A DNA stretch of 64,000 bases, taken from the NCBI GenBank assembly GCA_944470555.2, contig OX104127.1, forward strand, positions 56,762,140 through 56,826,139, written 5' to 3'. Source of the stretch: Heterobilharzia americana. Its lineage: Eukaryota > Platyhelminthes > Trematoda > Strigeidida > Schistosomatidae. A model generated the notes under the pieces. It was not told where the DNA came from. It ran no database searches and worked only from the letters and a program-made list of their open reading frames with translations. A program made the position numbers and the translations under genes. Numbering within the stretch: the first letter of the stretch is position 1; each line of letters starts with the position of its first letter. Below are positions 23,250 through 34,970 of this stretch, one piece after another.

Positions 23250-23688
23250 GTATAGTGCAGCCCACTGCGAGAGCACCTCAGAGCATTCATTAACATTTGT
23301 TTACCTCCGTCGTTACCCACGTCAGATGAATTTCTTCACTTCGAAAACCTAATGCCGGATGGAAAGACGGTGGCCCGGTTCGCTCGTCAACCGGAACCAC
23401 GTGAACGTCGCCGTCGTGCAACTAAACTCTTCCGTCTTGTGAACACCTCAGTCACGGAGTACGGCGTAAATGTACGCTATCGATCAAGCCTTTGGTGACT
23501 CGAAATACTTAAACCATCAGAATCACCAACAAGCTGGCTATCCTGCTGTCAGTCAGACATTTGACTACCCCCAGAGAGCCATATTTACTTTACCAACTGA
23601 CGTGCAACACCCTAGTCATAACGACATCTCCACCCTGTGTGAATTAATGGGCAAACATAAGATATATTCATCGTGCTACCTGACCTAA
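23250..23688 (+). other. CpG-rich coding-like block, identity unknown
   Basis: This stretch is markedly richer in CpG than its surroundings and is open over two overlapping frames. From about 23256 to 23499 one frame reads ...DEFLHFENLMPDGKTVARFA then an Arg-rich segment (RERRRRATKLFRLVNTSV) and stops at TGA near 23497; a second frame from ATG 23470 reads MYAIDQAFGDSKYLNHQNHQ and runs to a stop at 23686-23688. The two could be a single protein with a +1 shift near 23465, or an exon and its readthrough. I do not recognise either peptide; a retroelement gag-like or gene-derived pseudogene are both possible. It lies about 2 kb upstream of RhoGEF exon 1 on the same strand, but phases do not join to it. 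Confidence 0.3.
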
Positions 23689-23699
23689 ATGGTCATTAT

Positions 23700-24170
23700 G
23701 ACCCAATCCTTGTGGAATCATATTGACCAAATAACTGATTACATTTTGTTTGGTTGTTTTCCATTAGGTGTGCTGATAAGATCTTGAGTTTTGTGGGAGT
23801 CATCATAGTTGAAGTTGGATGCTGTGATCCCATGTTAACCATCCGTCAGATACTTGAACACCTCCACACCTATTGCAGATCAGTAGTTGTATTTCTCGGT
23901 ATTGGAGCTGCCTTAGATTTGTTGGACAGTGTGATGCTCTGACCACTGCCTGTTAAAAAGGGGGGGGGGTCGTTGGGAAGTTTGTCGACATCTTAAAAGC
24001 CTATATTTTAACACCCTAGGTAAAGTGAGGGCATATAAACACCTCTCTGCTTTGTTTCAAACCAGCAAGAAGGTAAGGCATGTCTGTCTGGTTTGTCATT
24101 CTTCTCTCGCCTTTTTCACCAGTGGTGTTCTTCAGATATCTATAAAAGAGGTGCTCGGTTGTGGTAGTAG
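23700..24170. other. No feature recognised
   Basis: G9 run near 23961-23969; no supported frame. Confidence 0.4.
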
Positions 24171-24174
24171 ACAT

Positions 24175-24690
24175 GTTACCAGATAAAAGACTTTTCTATC
24201 TCAAGTATGCGAACGATGTCTTTTTAACGCGTGACAGCATACAGGGTATTCGAATAGTATCTTATCAGTTAGCAATCAGTGTCCATGTCCATAATTTATG
24301 CTTTGAACCGTTGAAGTGAAAATGCATTTAGAAGGTTGGTAGCAGCCCGTGTCTGAATTGTAGGGAATTATCAAAACGTTTGTTTCTACGTGAAGTTAGT
24401 ATAACGGGTGAGTTTTCTAATCGTATATCGAAAGCCAGAGTGGAACATGCTAATCTGTGTTGCCTTTAACGACCTTCATGGCTTTAACCTTAGTGTAAAA
24501 CTTTCAGTATACGACATGTCGTGGTGGACAGTTTGCTCGGCACCTGTGAAACTTCAACTCTCCGAACTGAGAATGTCCGTTGATTGCATGTTTCATCACC
24601 GTTATGTCCCAAGGATTCTTCATATTCGATGGGAACAGTGTGCAAGCAATTCTGAGTTGGTGGGGAGTGTGTTTGGGTGTCATTGAAGTC
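24175..24690 (+). mobile_element. RTE-B fragment with RT catalytic region
   Basis: LFYLKYANDVFL is the catalytic motif region with the first Asp of YADD changed to Asn, followed by IQGIRIVSYQLAISVHVHN and LCFEPLK (equivalent of FGMHFSPPKCK). Further on VPRILHIRWEQCASNSELVGSVFG matches the C-terminal RRI..I.W...VSNAEVR..VFG block. Several frame breaks. Confidence 0.75.
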
Positions 24691-25154
24691 GTCATGAAAA
24701 AACTGGCTTCAGCTACTTAGACATGTGCTGCTACTTTAGTTGTTACGATTTTTTCATTTAGCTAACTTTTTTATTTTATAGAAGCTGATACACTTGATTA
24801 ACCCATTTTCTCATTAGCTGTATTCGTATGAAATGGATTTAGACATCATGTACTTTAATCTTTGGTACACCTTTCTGATGAGCAGTAGGAAAAATAAAAT
24901 TCATTGGTAGAACTTAACTTTAGTGACGGCCAATCACTTTCAAGCATGCACTGACCAATCAGAATCGAGAATATGAAGGACAACGTTATTAATAAGGGAA
25001 ATGATACTTTACGTTTTATAACTGTTCTACATGAAGAATAAAGATATCTGGGGTTTTTATAGGTTCAGCTTTCGCATCACTTAAGTTTAGATCTGCCAAT
25101 TCATATTTAGGTCTTTCTAGTTCTTCAAAACCGATGTTTGTGGTAGTTGGGATT

Positions 25155-25368
25155 TCCCCATCAGGCCCTCGAATGGAGCCCCGATGGGAAGCGACGACTT
25201 GGGCGTCCGAGGGTGACATGAAGGAGATCGTGCGAGGAGGAAATGAGAGCTTCTGGGCTGTCGTGGAGCCAGGTTCAGAGAAGAGAGTGCATTGGAGACA
25301 TGCTACTGATGCCCTATGTTCCATTAGGAACCCAAGGGACAAATAATAATATAATATAATAATAATTA
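25155..25368 (+). mobile_element. RTE-A 3' end, short copy
   Basis: The last roughly 200 bp of the element (GGGAAGCGACGA...GAGAGCTTCTGGGC...GGAACCCAAGGGACAAATAATAAT). Severely 5'-truncated. No convincing target duplication was found. It lies just upstream of RhoGEF exon 1. Confidence 0.85.
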
Positions 25369-25767
25369 CAACTTGTTGTGTGCTGGTATGCGTGATTTAA
25401 TTCGCTCATCTACAGTTTAATCACTTCATACTAGCCTGATATTTCTGCCCATTTTTTAAAAACACCAGGTTATTTCTTATGAAACTTTATCGTAGAGCTA
25501 ACCGTTTGGAAAAAAAAAACAATAATGATTTTTATATTCTCCTTTTTTTTCTGGAATAGTTACCCAATGCTTGTGAGGCTTTCTATTCACTTGTTACTAT
25601 CGCTTATCTCTATTTTTTAGGCACATTTCTTCAAGTTATTCATGAGGCTGATTTTACTTAACTGATCTTAAATGGATTTATTTTTTTTTTGTAAATTGTA
25701 CCTTCGTGATGTGATCAAATCAGCCTATCGATGTTCAACACCAATACTCCCTCCTCTATGAATTCCA

Positions 25768-25822
25768 ATGAATGGAATTAAGGTGAACAATGATCAAATT
25801 GCTGATTATATCAGATCGTTGA

Positions 25823-25887
<65 letters not shown>

Positions 25888-26064
25888 CACAATGTTTCTT
25901 TACCATCTGTTAACTCCGATAACAATCTGTTGAATTTTGAACATATTTCTGATGACAGTTCTTATGTCAACATTAAATCATATTTAAAGCAACTACGATG
26001 TGTTATCAGTGAATTAGTTGAAACAGAATCAGGGTACTTGAAGAGTTTATGTGATATTGAAGAG
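25768..26064 (+). CDS. RhoGEF exon 1 (or first DH exon): poly-Asn N-terminus and DH start
   Basis: 99 codons from ATG at 25768 to the donor GAG|GTGAGT at 26064/26065. An in-frame TGA at 25759-25761 argues that translation starts at 25768, although an acceptor at AG 25781-25782 (exon from 25783, phase 0) would also keep the frame if there are upstream exons. Residues 21-40 are 20 consecutive Asn, all AAT codons. Residues 79-99 (VISELVETESGYLKSLCDIEE region) match DH conserved region 1, where the Glu of ELVETE is a typical GTPase-contacting position. The reading continues past the donor into intron, and the switch from coding-like to RTE-derived sequence agrees with the exon end. No promoter could be identified upstream. 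Confidence 0.85.
25828..25887 (+). repeat. (AAT)20 microsatellite inside coding exon
   Basis: Sixty bases of perfect AAT, in frame, encoding residues 21-40 of the RhoGEF as Asn. The triplet period keeps the frame under length change. Confidence 0.97.
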
Positions 26065-26195
26065 GTGAGTTATCATTATTTACTAATTTTTTCTTGTATA
26101 TTTTTAGTTGTTATACTTATTCTCATTTGTTGCTCCGATTATTTGTCAATTGGGTGGACTTGTGAAAGTCATAATACACTCATTAACCTTGTGCA

Positions 26196-27255
26196 GATTT
26201 GTGCAGGAGGCATGGCCTGGCTTGACTTGACCCGTGATATGCCCCCAGCCGGCCTTATCAGTGTATGCCCAATCTATCTCCACTTTCATCTTCTACGTAT
26301 TTGTTGGGCGATAGGTTGTTGGTTGGTTCGTTGTCAGCCAGCCAGAGTTCTTCGTTGCTTATTCTTATTATTCTAGCCATCTGAGCTTCAGTATCGAGTC
26401 AGCGTAGGTGGCAGTTGTTGATGATTGTCTGTAGTTTATTGGAAGTGATTTTCGTGACACGCCAAGTTTCTGAACCACATACCAGCACTGAATTGACTGG
26501 ATTGGTGTTAAAAATTCGGATCTTGTTCTTTGTTCCGAGTGCAGTTGATCTCCACACTGATTTCAGATTAATGAAAGCCTGTCTTGCTTTTCAGATCGTG
26601 GTTTTGACATCTTCGTCTGTGCCTATGCCGCCTGTAGTTGAAACGATGCTGCCTACCTACGTAGATGTACGTGAAAGAGACTACTTCCTTTTGGTTTCTC
26701 CCGTTGATGGTGATTGGTGCTTGTTGTTGATTGGTTATCTTCATCACCTCCGTCTTCTCTACATTCACTTGAAGTCCCGTCTTCCCTGGCTGCCCTGCCT
26801 CTTCTGTCAACTTGTTAGTTTTCACCTGTAGATCTTCGAGTTTGTGTGACATTAGACACAAGTCATCGTTGGCGAAATCCAAATCTTCTTCTGGGATCTT
26901 TTCATCGGTCCAGCGTACCCCTCTCTTCTCGCTGCTCACTGCTTGCTGCATGATCCAGTCGACCAAAGTCAGGAAAATCATGAGTGATAGTAGGCGTAGT
27001 AGGCATCATTGAGCTATCGACTGTGAATTACTTGACATGTGGCGTCTTCATATAGTTGTCGAATGAGGTTGATAGTGATTTGTAGTACTCCGTAGTGTTG
27101 AAGCAGCTGTTGCCAAATTACTTGTCGGTCGATACTGTTGAAGGCCTTTTTAAAGTTGATGAAGTTGAGGTAGAGAGTTGACTGCCATTCTGTACTCTGT
27201 TCTATAATGCAATTTGACAAAGGATCATTAGCTGTCAGTAAATTGTCTTGCACGC
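26196..27255 (-). mobile_element. RTE-A copy, truncated at both ends, in RhoGEF intron 1
   Basis: On the minus strand: EQSTEWQSTLYLNFINFKKA (motif A region), FNSIDRQVIW, ATCQVIHSR, DWIMQQAV, then DLDFANDDLCLMSHKLED (catalytic DD region with an inserted Asn), VNVEKTEVMKITN, and a frameshifted C-terminus ending near 26198 without the TAA tail. Antisense to the RhoGEF gene. Confidence 0.85.
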
Positions 27256-27289
27256 ATATCTGTTGATGAAGGCCATCGGATACGAAACC

Positions 27290-27780
27290 CAGTTTTACGG
27301 TTTATTCCTACAAACCTAATACTGGATCAAGTTTATTGTTATCTAGAGTAATTTTTATTATTTGACTGATGGTATTCTATCTACACTGAGGATCAATCAT
27401 AGCCTGATATTGGTTATTATCTATGGGTACCTCTGTTCTATTCTTCACAAGTTTTGGAGGTGACTGTAGGCATGGAAAATGAGAGTTGATAGGCTGATTG
27501 GATGAACTGAATAAAACCTAATCTTCAGGCCTTAAAGGAGACTATATTTTCTTGAAAACATTCATGGCTAGACAGATGATTTTAAAGATTTGGAAAGTTT
27601 TTCTTGACACTGCCTCGTTCAAATACTTCATCCGATAAGTTGCATAGGGTCAATGACAGATATTTGTCTGAACAATTCAAAGTCGTTTTCGTTTCCAGTC
27701 AAAAGCGAAGTGGATGCCAACTGGAGGTCTTCGTGGTTACCCATCCCATATAGCAAATCGATAAATGTAAGGGACTGTGA
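27290..27780. other. RhoGEF intron 1, no other feature
   Basis: No exon-like frame on the plus strand. Confidence 0.4.
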
Positions 27781-27784
27781 ACCA

Positions 27785-27935
27785 CTTGACTCCATCCTAG
27801 TGGCTAAATAGTTAACACGTCCTCCATGAGACCCGAATGTCTTGAGTTCGATCCCTGGTGGGATGGAGTCTTGCGTACGTACTGCTGAAGAGTCCCATAC
27901 TGGGACCAAATATCATGTTTTTTGTGGTTCTCCGT
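27785..27935 (+). repeat. SINE-B copy
   Basis: Head GGCTAAATAGTTAACACG...GAGTTCGATCCCTGG and ribozyme region CUGCUGAAGAGUCCCAUACUGGGACCAAA. Core position 8 region and GAAA (here CAAA) are changed, so inactive. Confidence 0.7.
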
Positions 27936-27959
27936 ATAAGCTTCAAACTACCTCATCGT

Positions 27960-28735
27960 ATTACCAAATTCATCCGTATTACTTCAAATCTCTCTTCATA
28001 TCTCCTGTAAATGCTGTTTTCGAAGAGATTAAATTCAGAATTTCTAATACACTAATGTGTAAACGATCTGTTCAACAGTGTATGTGATGAGGAGATAAAA
28101 TTTGCTTTGGCATGTAAAAGTGGGTGTATTTCATAATACCAATCTCGGTACTGTACACCTGCGATTCGATATCTTTTTAGGCTTCTCCTTATTGCTAACC
28201 GATCAAATATAGCCTACTTTTCCACCTAACCCTAATCGATTTGAATTAGAAAGGGAAATTGATATATTCATCGTTGACTAGACTATTTGACGTAGTCTAG
28301 CCTAACAGGTTGTTCTTAAAGTAAGGATATGCTAATATACGTTGGAATGAAAATGTTAGCCAAGAAGATTTGGTTGGGCAACTACTGTGATTGTGAACTG
28401 ACAGGTATATGGACCAACTCTCCACTTGAGAACTGAGTGAAACTTTTTAAGATTCAAGTGAAGTGGTCAACTGTTGGATCTGTTAGTTTTAGACAGTATG
28501 CTTGAATCTTATCGTGACCCAGGATTCCAGTGAAACTGAAACTCGCATACTCTTACCCACTTTATTATTATTGTAAGCTGTAATACAAATATAGAGGAAA
28601 TACAAAATATTATCTTGCAACATTTATCTCCTGAATATCTTATATCTAATATGTAATACACTTAATTCATAATTAATGGTATTCAAGAATTTCTTGATAG
28701 TCTTTTCAGATGATTTTGTTTAAACAAGTATAACG
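27960..28735. other. RhoGEF intron 1, no other feature
   Basis: No supported coding or repeat call. Confidence 0.4.
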
Positions 28736-28739
28736 TTTT

Positions 28740-29060
28740 GACGGCGTTGTGTTCACTGAGTTGGGTGGTTTATTCGTGAAGCTATCATTATCATGCTAGA
28801 CAACATCATCAGCAAAAACTTTAGAAAGAAGTAAACTATAGGTTTTTCTCCGAAATTTATTTAGCAGCTGATCCTAATGACCTTGTGTGTGATTGGTTGT
28901 TTCTAGCAAACTCTTGTCATTGTCTCTTCTTAACTTTGATTGGTTGTCTTGATGATGATGATGTGAAATTTGACCTCCTTCTTGTTTCTGATTGGTTGGT
29001 AGAGCGAGTTAGTGTCAATATATGTGTTGGTCACTGACTGACCTTAATATGAAGCTTGTA
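28740..29060 (-). mobile_element. Penelope-like element 3' region (family 1)
   Basis: Minus strand GCTGATGATGTTGTCTAGC, GCTTCACGAATAAACCACCC and the upstream series of CCAATCA-containing blocks match the 3' region of 22250-22530 in order. Confidence 0.6.
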
Positions 29061-29369
29061 AAAATTCTTTACTCTTCTTTGTATTTCCTCTATTTTTCCA
29101 AGTTTACAAAGTAGACTCTGCACAGCCTAACAGAAAACAGATGGAATAAAAATTCTTAGGTTGTTTCATTATTTTGTTAATTGTTTAAAAAAAATCTATT
29201 CATGCATTGATCATGCATTTTACTCTTCTCTACTCTCAAACTTATTTAGTAAGTCAACGAAGTAGGTGCGGCATGAACTTTTCCCTATCAGATATTACAC
29301 TTGTTATGTTTTAAGTCAGCAGTAGAACGAGTAAATGGATGAGAAATCGATAAAATAAGTTATCAGATT

Positions 29370-29545
29370 AATAATAATAATAATGCTGAAGTGAAATGAG
29401 ATTCTGGTCAGCAGTCGGACCTTGTAGCTCTAGTAACCCGGTGGTCGCTGGTTCGAATCCGGCTATGGTTCAGATTTTCATCTCACCTCCAATCATCACC
29501 TAATACAAATACTAGTTTGCCAAACGTTGGCTATCTTAGATAGTT
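29370..29545 (+). repeat. SINE-C copy
   Basis: Box A is partly lost (CCTTGTAGCTC then AGTAACCCGG); box B GCTGGTTCGAATCCGG and the body CAGATTTTCATCTCACC are intact. An ATA microsatellite (29370-29383) precedes it. Confidence 0.75.
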
Positions 29546-29689
29546 AATTGATAATCAATATGATACTCCCCCTCTCTGATCCAGTTAGATTTGGATTGGG
29601 GTGAGAAGTTCTAACTAGGCGGCGAGTGTGAATGCGATCAAGCGGTAGTAACGCGTCATGGATTCACATGATAGTCGGGCAAAAACAAT

Positions 29690-29880
29690 TGGTGCCTGAA
29701 GTGAAATAAAATTCTTGTCAACAGTCGGACCTCGTAACTTAGTTGGTAAAGCACCGGGCCGGTAACCCAGTGGTCTCTGGTTCGAATCCGGCCGCGGTTC
29801 AGATTTTCATTTCACCTTCAATCATCACCCAGTATAAATACTAGTCTGCCCAACTACGGTTATCTCAGATAGTCAAATGA
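29690..29880 (+). repeat. SINE-C copy, best preserved
   Basis: Head: GGACCTCGTAACTTAGTTGG, anticodon arm CCGGGCCGGTAACCC, then TCTGGTTCGAATCCGGC. The 7-nt loop CCGGTAA would place GGT (Thr) as anticodon with C instead of U at position 33, so origin from a tRNA-Thr-like gene is possible. Body ends GGTTATCTCAGATAGTCAAA. No TAA tail. Confidence 0.8.
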
Positions 29881-30109
29881 ACAGTTTTTAATGCCTTTTT
29901 TTCCTGTCATATGAAGAGAATTCTCTTAATATTCTGTATAGCTTATAAAGCACACAAATGGTCTGGCTTTGTTTTCTTCCGAGGTCAATTCAGGATATAG
30001 AAATAATGCTTAAATGTATTTAGAATGTTGAATATACCCATCAGGATATGAAAGAATAAAAAGTATAGTTCAACTAAGAGTCTCTTTTCGATGATTTCAT
30101 TTTCAAATT

Positions 30110-30650
30110 TATACATTTTTCTAGCGTATGAATTTAATACTATTTACCGACATACTCGGAATTCTTCGTTGCTTCTTATTGGGTTGAATTGTTCGACCAC
30201 TATTGACATATGGGCTCCTATGCGGATACCTCGATATTGCCTGAATGTTAATTATGATGATTCGGTTGGTTGTGGCTAGCAGGAGAATCCAGGACAGGAC
30301 GCGGGTTTCCTGCTATTTGGGACTTACCCGTCAGCTGGGTGTACCTGCACCCCAGTGATTGGTGTTGCTCCGACTGAGACTTGAACCTTATACCCATCGC
30401 ATCAAACGCTAAGGCGTTATCCAGTATGCCACGGAGGAACGATAGCCACTTCTTGTACAACGGGTGATAGTTATTACTATTTATTGACATACTTGGAATT
30501 CTCCGTTGTTTTGTTAGATCGAATTGTTCCACCTCTATTGGCATATGGGCTCCTATGCGGATGCCTCGATAGTGCTTGAATGTTAGTTATGATAATTCGG
30601 CGTGCTGGATTCTTCCGCTAGCCACAACCAACAGAATTATCATAAGGATA
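30110..30650 (-). repeat. SINE-A tandem copies (more than one unit)
   Basis: Minus-strand linker (CCGCATAGGAGCCCATATG) occurs at about 30210 and 30550, flanking a head plus ribozyme (30255-30470). The ribozyme (CUGACGGGUAAGUCCC, CAGGAAAC) carries the 4-base-longer core and further changes, so dead. Unit repeat is about 340 bp. Confidence 0.7.
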
Positions 30651-30919
30651 TAATAGTTAAAAACAGTTTGTCAAGCATGGCAACACAAAGAGTATCAATA
30701 AATGAGCTGTTATTAAAATCCAAAACTGGTGAATACTAATCAGTGCATTGTGATCAGGTAGAGTATAGTAACATGAAAGAGCAGCGAATTACCTCAGAAG
30801 TGAGTAGTGTCAAAACAGGAAAAGAAAGAGAAAGAGATGTGGGGTAGGGGATTTTAGAGGCTACAGACTAAGACCATGAAAGGAGAAGGGGTTGAACAAT
30901 CTTCTTTTTGCGTACACAT

Positions 30920-31500
30920 TTCAATGTTCCTCCATATAGATGGCAGGAGATTCGGAGATGCAGAGAATATGAAGACATACAGCGTTTAGGAGGTTTCTTC
31001 TCACTTTATAGATGACTTTGAATGGGGAGGTTCTTGGTATACAGTGATTCGTGTCCACGATGTGTTCAATTATACCACTCCTTATCGCTTATTGTTACCT
31101 CTTCGTAACGACACAGGATAGTACTGTTGAACCTTTTTAGATAATAGTCGTACCGAACGATCGATATACCTGGCTCCTCAAGTAGATGAATTGATATATG
31201 CACATAGAAGTGGTTTCTCCTCTGAGTTGGGCAACAAGAGAATACTAATCTCAGCCTTGATGCAAAGAATGTTCTCTTTAGAGCATTTGATATCCTCCTT
31301 TTTAGAGTGTCTACAGCAGAATCATTTTTGAAGTTTAGATTCACATAGAGTATCTTTTTTGGTACGGTGGTAAGGTTCTCTTTGTGTGGTTTACGCTTGA
31401 TGGTTTTGTTTATGAAACGTAGTGGGAATCCGTTTTCAATCAGGATATTCTTTATGTGTCGACTAAAACTGTTTGTTAGAGGAAAAACTGCTGACTAGGT
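30920..31500 (-). mobile_element. Penelope-like element fragment (degraded)
   Basis: TLKRRISNALKRTFFASRLR, LVFSCCPTQRRNHF, then a disrupted endonuclease region ending with CRYEEVTISDKEW. Same family as 7745-8640. Lies antisense in RhoGEF intron 1. Confidence 0.5.
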
Positions 31501-31529
31501 TATCTTGTTCTATCCTTGGTCAGTGGTTC

Positions 31530-31990
31530 TTGACACTCGACTTCCAACCAAGCGGGCCATGAGTTCGAACCCAGGTTCACCTACTGAGGTCTAGACAAGT
31601 GAGTAGTATATTTGTCGAATACTCATTAGGTAACTAAGTTCATTTAGGTTCGATTCTGTTCGATTTAACCTTCACAATAAGTCATCATAACTGATTGTAC
31701 AAAAGGTTTGTGTTGTTACACAACTGTTCTTTGTAGTCACTAACTGAGTTGTATACAGAGAAAATTTTAGCTCCCAAAGGAGCTTTCATTCATTGTTACA
31801 ATCCAAAAAAACAAATAAAAATGTGACTACTTTGTTTTTACACCATATGTCATTGTTGTTGGCATAAGATAAACAATTCGAATAAAAGAAATCGTAATGG
31901 AATATGGCTAGCATTAATATTCGCATTCAATGTTCAAGCGTATCCAGTCAACTCGAATTCCTACCAGAAGAATACGGGTAACAATTCTAG
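31530..31990. other. Intron sequence with a possible tRNA-like scrap
   Basis: At 31520-31595 the words TTGGTCAGTGGTTCTTGACA, ACTTCCAACCAAG and GAGTTCGAACCCAGG suggest a SINE head; no body is recognised. Confidence 0.35.
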
Positions 31991-32011
31991 CCTTGTATTC
32001 ATATATGGAAT

Positions 32012-32522
32012 AGAACAAGATTCGGATTTTCAACACCGATGTCAGTCAAATCAGTGCTGGGATATGGTTCGGAAACTTGGCGCGTCACGAAAATCACTTC
32101 CAATAAACTACAGATATTCATCAACAGCTGCTGCCTACACTGGCTCGATACTGAAGATGAGATGACCAGAAAGAATAAGCAAGGAGGAACTCTGGGAACG
32201 AACCAACCAAGGACCTGTCATCCAATACATATGTAGAAGAAGAAAGTGGAGATGGATTGGATTGGGCATACACTGAGAATACGGTTTGGAGACATCATGC
32301 ACCAGGTCAGGCCATCGAGTGCAATCGAAAGGGGAAACGACGAGTTGGGTGTCCGAGGCCGAGGGTGACATGGAGAAGATGATATGAGGAAGAAATGAAA
32401 GCTTGTGGGCAGTCGCGGTGCCAGGTTCAAAAGACTGGAGAGAACAGAGTGCAATGGAGGCGTGCTAATGAAGCCCTATATTTCACTAGGAACCCGAGGG
32501 ATAAATAATAATAATAATAATA
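32012..32522 (+). mobile_element. RTE-A 3' copy with target duplication
   Basis: Starts in the IRIFNT region, continues YGSETWRVTKITSNKLQ, then INSCCLHWLDTE and ends ACCCGAGGGATAAATAATAAT. Flanks ATTCATATATGGAAT (31997-32011) and ATTCATATGGAAT (32523-32535) are duplicates differing by a 2-bp indel. Frame broken by point mutations. Confidence 0.85.
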
Positions 32523-32869
32523 ATTCATATGGAATCTTAGAGCACATACTTTATGATAAATATACACCTAATAAGATGATTAATCAATACACAGTCTATT
32601 GGTTTCTTTAGAGGATTTTACTTTACAAGACCCCAATAGAGCAATGCAGTGTAGATTTATAGATCACAAATATCACTTGCCTACTAAGCACCTGTTATCC
32701 CAAAACAAAATTATTGGTCCATTTCCATTTGGTAATCGATGGTTTCATTGTTTATCCTTCAATGAAAAATAATTATACCGATACACAGGGATCAGAAGAT
32801 TTATCAAAGAAAAGTCCTGTCACCTCATATGCGCTTGTTTTTATGGTTAGTAAAATTCTCAACAATCCT

Positions 32870-34440
32870 GGTATAGATGTTGTATCATTCCTGTTACATG
32901 TATTGGATTAGGGTTGACTCGATGAACAAAGATTCAGCAACCAATCTCTCTCTCTCTCTCCACCCAATCATACTGGGCAATAGAGTACCGTGGTTTTATC
33001 CCATCCACTCAATTGTGTAGTTGTGTGTTAATCCATGCATTGAAATAGCCGAGTTCTCTTCTAGTTTATTCATCTTATCATTCTATGTTTGACTAAATTC
33101 CTATATTCGGCTATTCTAACTGACCCCTTACAGCCTAGTTTGACCTATGTACATGACCTGACTCACAGTCATTACATGGAATTTGATAGATTAGATTATT
33201 TCGCTAATTGATTTTTACGAATCCTTACACCAGCCGACAGAGCTTACTTCTAAATGAGTTTGTAGGTTGTAAGTCCCACCCTAATTCCACTGTTGTTGAG
33301 AATCCTACATGAAGTTTGTGATGTTTCTTCCTTATGAGGTGACAGAATGGAGGCTGTAAACTGCTTTCTACTTATGTTGTTGTTGTTGTTATTATTCGTG
33401 GTGGTTTCATTGTTATTATCTCGTTTCTTATGTGTTCATGAGAATTTGTTAATGAAGTGTAGAGAATAATTGTTAATTGTTAATGCTTCTTTTATGTGCT
33501 TCGATTCCTCATTTCGGTGGTTGTGCTGACTAATCACTTCTCTAGATGTATCATTTAGACATTTGACTAGATTAGCCTTCACTGACTGACCATGGATGAG
33601 ATGATTTGAAGTCTAGATATCTGTTAGAATGTGTCAGTTTCCTGTAGATGGTAGTATCGAGACCGCCATCTGCCCTTCGTTTTATCCTGGAGTCCAACAT
33701 GGGTAATTCTGCTTGTTCATTTTCTACCTCCTCGTGAGTGGATTGGATTGGATTACGCCTACTAGTTTATGTTGTTTGTGTAATGTATGAGGGAATTGTC
33801 GATATGTTCTGATTTCAACAGTAGTGAACGTGTCATCCATATATCACCAGCATATTTTAGGTGCATGACTGAACATGTGTCAATTGATGTTTTCCTGACT
33901 ATCGATAAATATATGTGCTACGATTGGAGATATTTGTGATCCCATTACTACTCCTTCTGTTTGTCTAGATACTATGTCTTGAAACATGAAGATTGTGGAG
34001 GTCAGGCCTAATATGATCTTCTCAACCGATATCTTGCTTGGCTTGTGTATGAAGATTGAGTTGATTTATGACTGACTGCGTGGAGTAGTTTAGTATGAAG
34101 ATCTGTCATAGTTGAAACTAACCATTTCTCCTCCTCTTCTAGTTGTAGTTCATCAAGTTTTAGTTTTCACTTGTAAAATGTCACTAGTCTCGAAATGTGA
34201 ACTGTTGCCAATGGGAAATGATATCGCTGCTGAGTACTTTGCTAGTGTTTATATGTTGGGGGGTATTTGTGAAGTGATGTATGGGTGTAATGGAATAATC
34301 TGGTTTATGAAGCTTCATAGTGCCATAAATTCTGTTAGGATTATTAGTTTTATGTATTAGACCGTTTATACTCAGGTAGAGATGAATTAAGTTGGTATAT
34401 CAGATTGATTGTAGGTTTCTTAATTTCATTCATGACAGTG
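32870..34440 (-). mobile_element. Penelope-like element (family 2), RT and GIY-YIG remains
   Basis: Minus strand shows QTEGVVMGSQISPIVAHIF (RT motif around 33900-33955), YMDDTFTTVE (catalytic YxDD near 33840, with a TGA just before it), RADGGLDTTIYRKLTHSNRY (the 'VYRKPTHTD' hallmark of Penelope RTs, read in another frame near 33640-33690), then a decayed GIY-YIG region (33100-33200). Frameshifts at several places. CT-rich stretch at 32947-32962 lies in the 3' part. Confidence 0.8.
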
Positions 34441-34479
34441 TGCAAGGGTTTCTTGATCTCTTCATATGGTCCTATCTGA

Positions 34480-34970
34480 TAGACACCCAGTTATGCAGAA
34501 TAATCTAATCTATTAAATTCCATGTAATGACTGTGAGTCAGGTCAAGTACATAGATCAGACTATCCGGTTGTGGTCAGCTGGATTAGTGGGACATAATAA
34601 TTTAGGTGAATATAGAATGACCGATTGGAATGAGATGAGTAATGTAGAAAGGAACTCGGCTATTTCAGTGGATGGATGAATACAGAAGAAAACAATGAGA
34701 TGGGTGCGATGAAACCACTGTACTGAAGTTCAATACAATTAGGTGGAGACAAAGAGAGAGGGAGAGAGAGAGTGTGTGTGTGTGTGTTTACTGAATCTTT
34801 GTTCATGGAGTCAACCAACACGCAACGCGTATAACAGGGATGATGCAACACGTATATCAGAGATGTGGAAAATTTTACTACGAACAGAAAGAAAGAATGG
34901 GAGATGACAAAACCATAGAAATCAGATATGGAAAGTGGAATGTGATTCCGTTGATATGATTATGATCAAT
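34480..34970 (+). mobile_element. Penelope-like element (family 2) 3' part, inverted to the copy at 32870-34440
   Basis: AATAATCTAATCTATTAAAT, CCATGTAATGACTGTGAGTC and the GIY-YIG region correspond to the complement of 33060-33200. The 3' side contains a GA/GT microsatellite (34755-34790). Only the endonuclease end is present. Confidence 0.65.

Noticed and set aside
3198..29880. tRNA genes
   Set aside because: The heads have box A and box B but lack a complete cloverleaf and continue into SINE bodies repeated elsewhere in the window.
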